A stretch of 8,765 nt of DNA from contig QHQV01000359.1 of the NCBI GenBank assembly GCA_003219945.1, forward strand, positions 1-8,765. The letters run 5' to 3'. Below the pieces are notes generated by a model, which saw only the letters and a list, made by a program, of their open reading frames with translations, was not told the DNA's origin and ran no database searches. Shown here piece after piece: positions 6,379 through 8,765 of the stretch. Both the position numbers and the translations under genes were made by a program. Numbering within the stretch: position 1 is the stretch's first letter; each line of letters starts with the position of its first letter. Source of the DNA: Verrucomicrobiota bacterium (GTDB lineage Bacteria > Verrucomicrobiota > Verrucomicrobiia > Chthoniobacterales > UBA10450).

Positions 6379-6395
6379 GTCGCCCTGGGGGCGAC
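6379..6395 (+). terminator. Short perfect hairpin after the proline-rich ORF
   Basis: GTCGCCC (6379-6385) and GGGCGAC (6389-6395) form a 7-bp GC-rich stem with a TGG loop, two bases after the stop of the mini-ORF. There is no T-run after it, so it is a candidate rather than a classical rho-independent terminator. Its place between convergent genes fits a transcript end. Confidence 0.5.
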
Positions 6396-6420
6396 GCAAC
6401 AATAGGTCACATCAGCCTGG

Positions 6421-6439
6421 CGTTTCCCACAGGGAAGCG
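6421..6439. terminator. Second hairpin in the convergent gap, next to the esterase stop
   Basis: CGTTTCCC (6421-6428) and GGGAAGCG (6432-6439) pair over 8 positions with one G-T wobble around an ACA loop. It lies ten bases beyond the stop of the minus-strand esterase gene. No T-run is seen on either strand, so this is a likely transcript-end structure with moderate support. Confidence 0.45.
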
Positions 6440-6448
6440 GCTATAGTC

Positions 6449-7252
6449 TTACCTGCCTAGTGGAAACAGAAACCGCAACGCTGGTTCCACTCTCGTTGCC
6501 CACGCCGCTTCGCTGTGATCACCGTGGTCGGCTTCCATGTGTTGGATGTCCTTGCCCGGTTTCCACCCTTTCTCGACCAGTCGCTTACATAGCTCACGTG
6601 TTTGTTCCCAGCCGGGCTCGGCTGTGCCGGTGTCGAGCCAAATTTTTAATGGTAGTTTTTGCTCAATAGAATCGACTAGCCGGTAAATCGCGAAGTTATC
6701 CCACCAGACGGATGGCGACATCACCATCAGCCGGCGGAATTTTTCCGGGTACAAAATGCCGATCGCCAGTGTCGCGAGGCCGCCCAGAGATGAGCCGCCT
6801 AAGCCCGTGAATGTCGGGCCGCGCCGAGTCCGATAATTCCGGTCGATAAACGGTTTCAGTTCGTCCATCAGAAAACGGCCATACAATCGCGCCAAACCGC
6901 GGCTGCGTTTCTTCCGTCTCCCCTTTGCTTCGATCACTCCGGGTGTGGGCGTATATTCGTGCACTCGGTCTTCGCCGATGTTCGCCACCGCGACAATGAT
7001 GAGCGGATCGAGAACTTTGGTGCGAATGAGGCGCTCCGCTGTCTCGTCCACACCCCATTCGACGCCTCCAAAGGAAGTTGCTGCATCAAATACATTTTGT
7101 CCGTCGTGCAAATAGAGTACTGAATGCCGCCGCCATGAGAATCGCCGGTAACCCGGCGGCAGATACACCAAAATGTCGCGCCGGTTCCCGAGAAACTTCG
7201 AGGGAAACGCGCGGTGTAGTTTAATGTTTCCCGTCAGCGTGTGTTTGCGCAT
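6449..7252 (-). CDS. Alpha/beta-hydrolase esterase (esterase D / Fes-like, PF00756 type)
   Basis: The 267-residue protein, read from the ATG at 7252, fits the putative-esterase family that includes enterochelin esterase and S-formylglutathione hydrolase relatives. It starts 'MRKHTLTGNIKLHRAF' and has 'RDILVYLPPGY' (25-35), 'SVLYLHDGQNVFD' (44-56) and the nucleophile elbow 'GGSSLGG' with Ser155 (152-158). It then has 'MSPSVWW' (178-184), 'LDTGTAE' (206-212, likely to hold the acid) and 'HGDHSEAAW' with candidate catalytic His246 (243-251). No signal peptide is visible, so the enzyme is probably cytoplasmic; the substrate cannot be told. An in-frame TTG at 7291 would add 13 residues, but they do not resemble the family and neither start has a good ribosome site, so I prefer the ATG. 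The gene is convergent with the accA group and stands alone on its strand. Confidence 0.85.
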   Translation of the reverse strand: MRKHTLTGNIKLHRAFPSKFLGNRRDILVYLPPGYRRFSWRRHSVLYLHDGQNVFDAATSFGGVEWGVDETAERLIRTKVLDPLIIVAVANIGEDRVHEYTPTPGVIEAKGRRKKRSRGLARLYGRFLMDELKPFIDRNYRTRRGPTFTGLGGSSLGGLATLAIGILYPEKFRRLMVMSPSVWWDNFAIYRLVDSIEQKLPLKIWLDTGTAEPGWEQTRELCKRLVEKGWKPGKDIQHMEADHGDHSEAAWATRVEPALRFLFPLGR

Positions 7253-7490
7253 CGGATCGAAACGCTTCGTTGAAGAAGAAACGCAGCGCAAGCGTCTTGG
7301 GTACGTGTAGGACGAATGCGCGTGGCGGACTTGCCATTTTCCGGCGGCGCAACCAAAATGGTCGCGCTAGTTCAAATGAACGAACATTACCTCAGATGAT
7401 CTTGACGACGGAAAGGGGCGCGGCCACGATTGGAGGTACTGTCGGGACATAATGCCGGACTACTTGTCGAAACTGTGACTTCTCAGTAAT
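7253..7490. other. Gap without a recognisable gene
   Basis: This stretch should contain the promoter of the minus-strand esterase, but I could not pick convincing -35 and -10 boxes. A 60-codon plus-strand frame (7270-7452) starts at a TTG inside the esterase's possible extended 5' end and has no recognisable motif. I treat the stretch as non-coding, possibly the remains of a decayed gene. Confidence 0.4.
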
Positions 7491-7627
7491 ACCGGGCTCA
7501 AGCCGGGTGCTCAGAAAGTCGCTCTGGCTAGCTGTTTCAACAGCTTTCTTGAACTCGCATTCTGGACAAAAGCCGTTGAAACGGCTTCATTGCGCGTGCT
7601 GCGGCATCACTGGGCTGAAGCCTAGTG
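7491..7627. repeat. Cluster of four successive hairpins (intergenic structured repeat)
   Basis: Four palindromes follow one another. 7491-7508 (ACCGGGCT..AGCCGGGT) is an 8-bp stem with one mismatch and a 2-base loop. 7530-7545 is AGCTGTT/AACAGCT with a TC loop. 7570-7587 is AAGCCGT/ACGGCTT with a TGAA loop. 7608-7627 is CACTGGGCT/AGCCTAGTG with a GA loop and one G-T wobble. Several share a 'GGCTnAAGCC' or 'GTTGAAAC' type core. No coding sequence explains them. They look like a mobile or REP-like non-coding repeat seen in intergenic DNA, or a structured RNA; the sequence alone does not tell which. Confidence 0.65.
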
Positions 7628-7665
7628 TTAATGAACTCGGGTCCTTCTCAATTATGTCGAGGGAG

Positions 7666-7740
7666 GTCGAGAATTTTTGGCCGATATTCGGAGTTTAAGA
7701 GATTTCTCGACTTCGCTTGAGGCTTCGCTCGAAATGACAG
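7666..7740. repeat. TCTCGAC-type intergenic repeat upstream of ubiX
   Basis: GTCGAGAA (7666-7673) and TTCTCGAC (7704-7711) form a perfect 8-bp inverted repeat with a 30-base loop. The following TTCTCGACTTCGCTTGAG, GCTTCGCTCGA and AATGACAG (about 7704-7740) repeat CTTCGCT twice, 13 bases apart. From memory, very similar 'TTTCTCGACTTCGCTCGAAATGACA' strings are scattered through intergenic DNA of several environmental phyla. The element ends ten bases before the ubiX start, so it makes up most of its leader. Confidence 0.5.
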
Positions 7741-7750
7741 AAAGGCAAAC

Positions 7751-8332
7751 ATGAAACTCGTGATCGCCGCGACTGGTGCAAGCGGAGCGATCTATCTGCA
7801 ACGCTTGCTTGAGCAAATCGATTGCGCAGCCCACGAGGTGCATCTCGTGATGAGTGCGTACGCAAGAAAGGTTGCGAAGCAGGAGCTCGATGATTTGAAA
7901 ATTCCTGCGGAAGTTTCGCACCATTCTGAAAGTGACATGAACGTGCCGTTTGTCAGCGGCTCGGCGCGTTACGATGCAATGGTAATTGTCCCTTGTTCGA
8001 TGGCCACGCTGGGGCGAATCGCTTCCGGTTCCAGCGACAGCGTTCTGTTGCGCGCTGCCGATGTCTTCTTGAAGGAACGACGGAAATTGATCGTCGTTCC
8101 CCGGGAAACACCGTGGAATTTGATTCACGCCCGCAACATAGTGACTTTACTTGAGGCTGGCGCGATTGTTCTCCCCGCGGTTCCCTCCTTCTACAGTCGT
8201 CCCAGTTCCCTCGCCGCCGTCGTCGACACAGTGGTTTGGCGTATCCTCGACCAAATCGGGTTGCCTAGCCAGGGTGCCTATCGTTGGGGTGAACAAAACG
8301 CGTCGGCGAAAACGTCGCGCAAGAAAAGTTGA
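7751..8332 (+). CDS. ubiX: Flavin prenyltransferase UbiX
   Basis: UbiX joins a dimethylallyl group to reduced FMN to make prenylated FMN, the cofactor of UbiD-type decarboxylases used in ubiquinone or menaquinone synthesis and aromatic acid metabolism. The 193-residue length is typical. Motifs are 'IAATGASGAIY' (5-15, FMN phosphate loop), 'MVIVPCSMATLGRIASGSSD' (77-96), 'LLRAADVFLKERRKLIVVPRETP' (split here for reading: LLRAADVFLK 99-108, VVPRETP 115-121) and 'AVPSFYSRP' (143-151). The C-terminal tail after 'LDQIGLP' is basic and of no known role. AAAGG lies five bases before the ATG, supporting the start. The next gene overlaps by four bases, implying translational coupling. No ubiD or other quinone gene is in the window. 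Confidence 0.95.
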   Translation: MKLVIAATGASGAIYLQRLLEQIDCAAHEVHLVMSAYARKVAKQELDDLKIPAEVSHHSESDMNVPFVSGSARYDAMVIVPCSMATLGRIASGSSDSVLLRAADVFLKERRKLIVVPRETPWNLIHARNIVTLLEAGAIVLPAVPSFYSRPSSLAAVVDTVVWRILDQIGLPSQGAYRWGEQNASAKTSRKKS

Positions 8333-8765
8333 AGATCGAAGGCCGGCTTGCGCGATGGCTGATCGCGTTTGGAGTTTGTTTGTTGCGAGTCTGGGAGCGT
8401 ACGCTGCGTTATCATGTTGACGATCGCGCGGGCATCCTCGGGAAACCGGTAACGGAAAACTACATCGGCGCGCTTTGGCATAATCGGTTGCTAATTTTCC
8501 CCTTGGTCCTGCGACGCTTTTTTCCAAATCGTCCCGGCGCAGCGCTGATCAGTGCCAGCCGCGATGGCGATTTGCTAACAGATGCCATTTACTGTTTTGG
8601 CTACAATGTGATTCGCGGCTCCAGCTCGCGTCTGGGCGCGACCGCAATTCTTCAGCTTACGGAGGAGCTTGCGTCAGGACGCGACGTGGTCATCACGCCT
8701 GACGGTCCACGTGGCCCGGCTTACGAGCTTGGTCCCGGAATTATTTTTCTCGCGCAGAAATCAGG
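8329..8765 (+). CDS. DUF374 lysophospholipid acyltransferase-like protein, partial (3' end beyond right edge)
   Basis: A TTG at 8329 overlaps the ubiX stop (TTGA) and opens a frame that stays open to the end of the window, 145 complete codons. The N-terminus has an amphipathic or membrane-associated helix (about 7-22). Then come 'IGALWHNRLLIFPLV' (46-60, His51 the likely catalytic His), 'LISASRDGDLLTD' (73-85), 'FGYNVIRGSSSRLGA' (90-104) and 'VVITPDGPRGPAYELGPGI' (120-138). These are the hallmarks of DUF374, a family related to glycerolipid and lipid A acyltransferases and found in Gram-negative envelope gene sets. A role in acylating an envelope lipid is inferred; the acceptor is unknown. 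The coupling to ubiX suggests shared transcription rather than a shared pathway. The non-ATG start is chosen because of the overlap and the lack of a better codon before the first motif. Confidence 0.85.
   Translation, partial: MKIEGRLARWLIAFGVCLLRVWERTLRYHVDDRAGILGKPVTENYIGALWHNRLLIFPLVLRRFFPNRPGAALISASRDGDLLTDAIYCFGYNVIRGSSSRLGATAILQLTEELASGRDVVITPDGPRGPAYELGPGIIFLAQKS

Noticed and set aside
7507..7698. 63-codon plus-strand frame between the esterase and ubiX
   Set aside because: It is a translation of the hairpin cluster; the palindromes explain the sequence better than a protein does.
7652..8128. 158-codon minus-strand frame
   Set aside because: Antisense to ubiX, which has clear family motifs and a ribosome site.

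Overview
The window looks like a piece of a chromosome from a soil-type Gram-negative bacterium of moderate GC. My best guess is the Verrucomicrobiota (Chthoniobacterales or 'Spartobacteria'-like). This rests on the gene set and the style of the intergenic repeats, not on any marker gene, so treat it as tentative. An outer-membrane lifestyle is supported by an AsmA-like protein and a DUF374 acyltransferase. No rRNA, tRNA, CRISPR array, transposase or phage gene was seen.

Layout. Bases 1-1948 (minus strand) hold most of a large AsmA-like membrane protein that runs off the left edge. From 2020 the plus strand carries a DUF420 membrane protein, a DUF2007-like/zinc-ribbon protein, a TPR-LysM protein with a catalytically dead L,D-transpeptidase-like end, accA (carboxyltransferase alpha subunit of acetyl-CoA carboxylase), a broken gene for a probable exported papain-like peptidase, and a 34-residue proline-rich mini-ORF. 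A minus-strand alpha/beta-hydrolase esterase (6449-7252) converges on this group, with two hairpins between. A non-coding stretch of about 500 bases follows, rich in palindromes. Then come ubiX (flavin prenyltransferase) and a DUF374 lysophospholipid acyltransferase-like gene that overlaps ubiX by four bases and leaves the window on the right.

The most notable content is structural. (1) An exact 388-bp tandem duplication (3631-4018 and 4019-4406) copies the 3' third of the LysM gene and its downstream spacer, leaving a headless gene fragment before accA. (2) A 16-bp tandem duplication (5614-5645) shifts the frame of the peptidase gene just before its candidate catalytic cysteine; removing one copy restores a 266-residue protein. 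(3) A degenerate octamer family (CTTCAACG and its complement CGTTGAAG) forms inverted arrays in two intergenic gaps, with a more distant relative in a third. (4) Four hairpins in a row, plus a separate TCTCGAC-type element, fill the gap upstream of ubiX.

Functionally the genes are mostly envelope and housekeeping: lipid synthesis (accA), lipid or envelope handling (AsmA-like, DUF374), cell-wall binding (LysM), respiratory oxidase assembly (DUF420, by family), and prenylated-flavin cofactor supply (ubiX). I see no convincing defence system or biosynthetic cluster.
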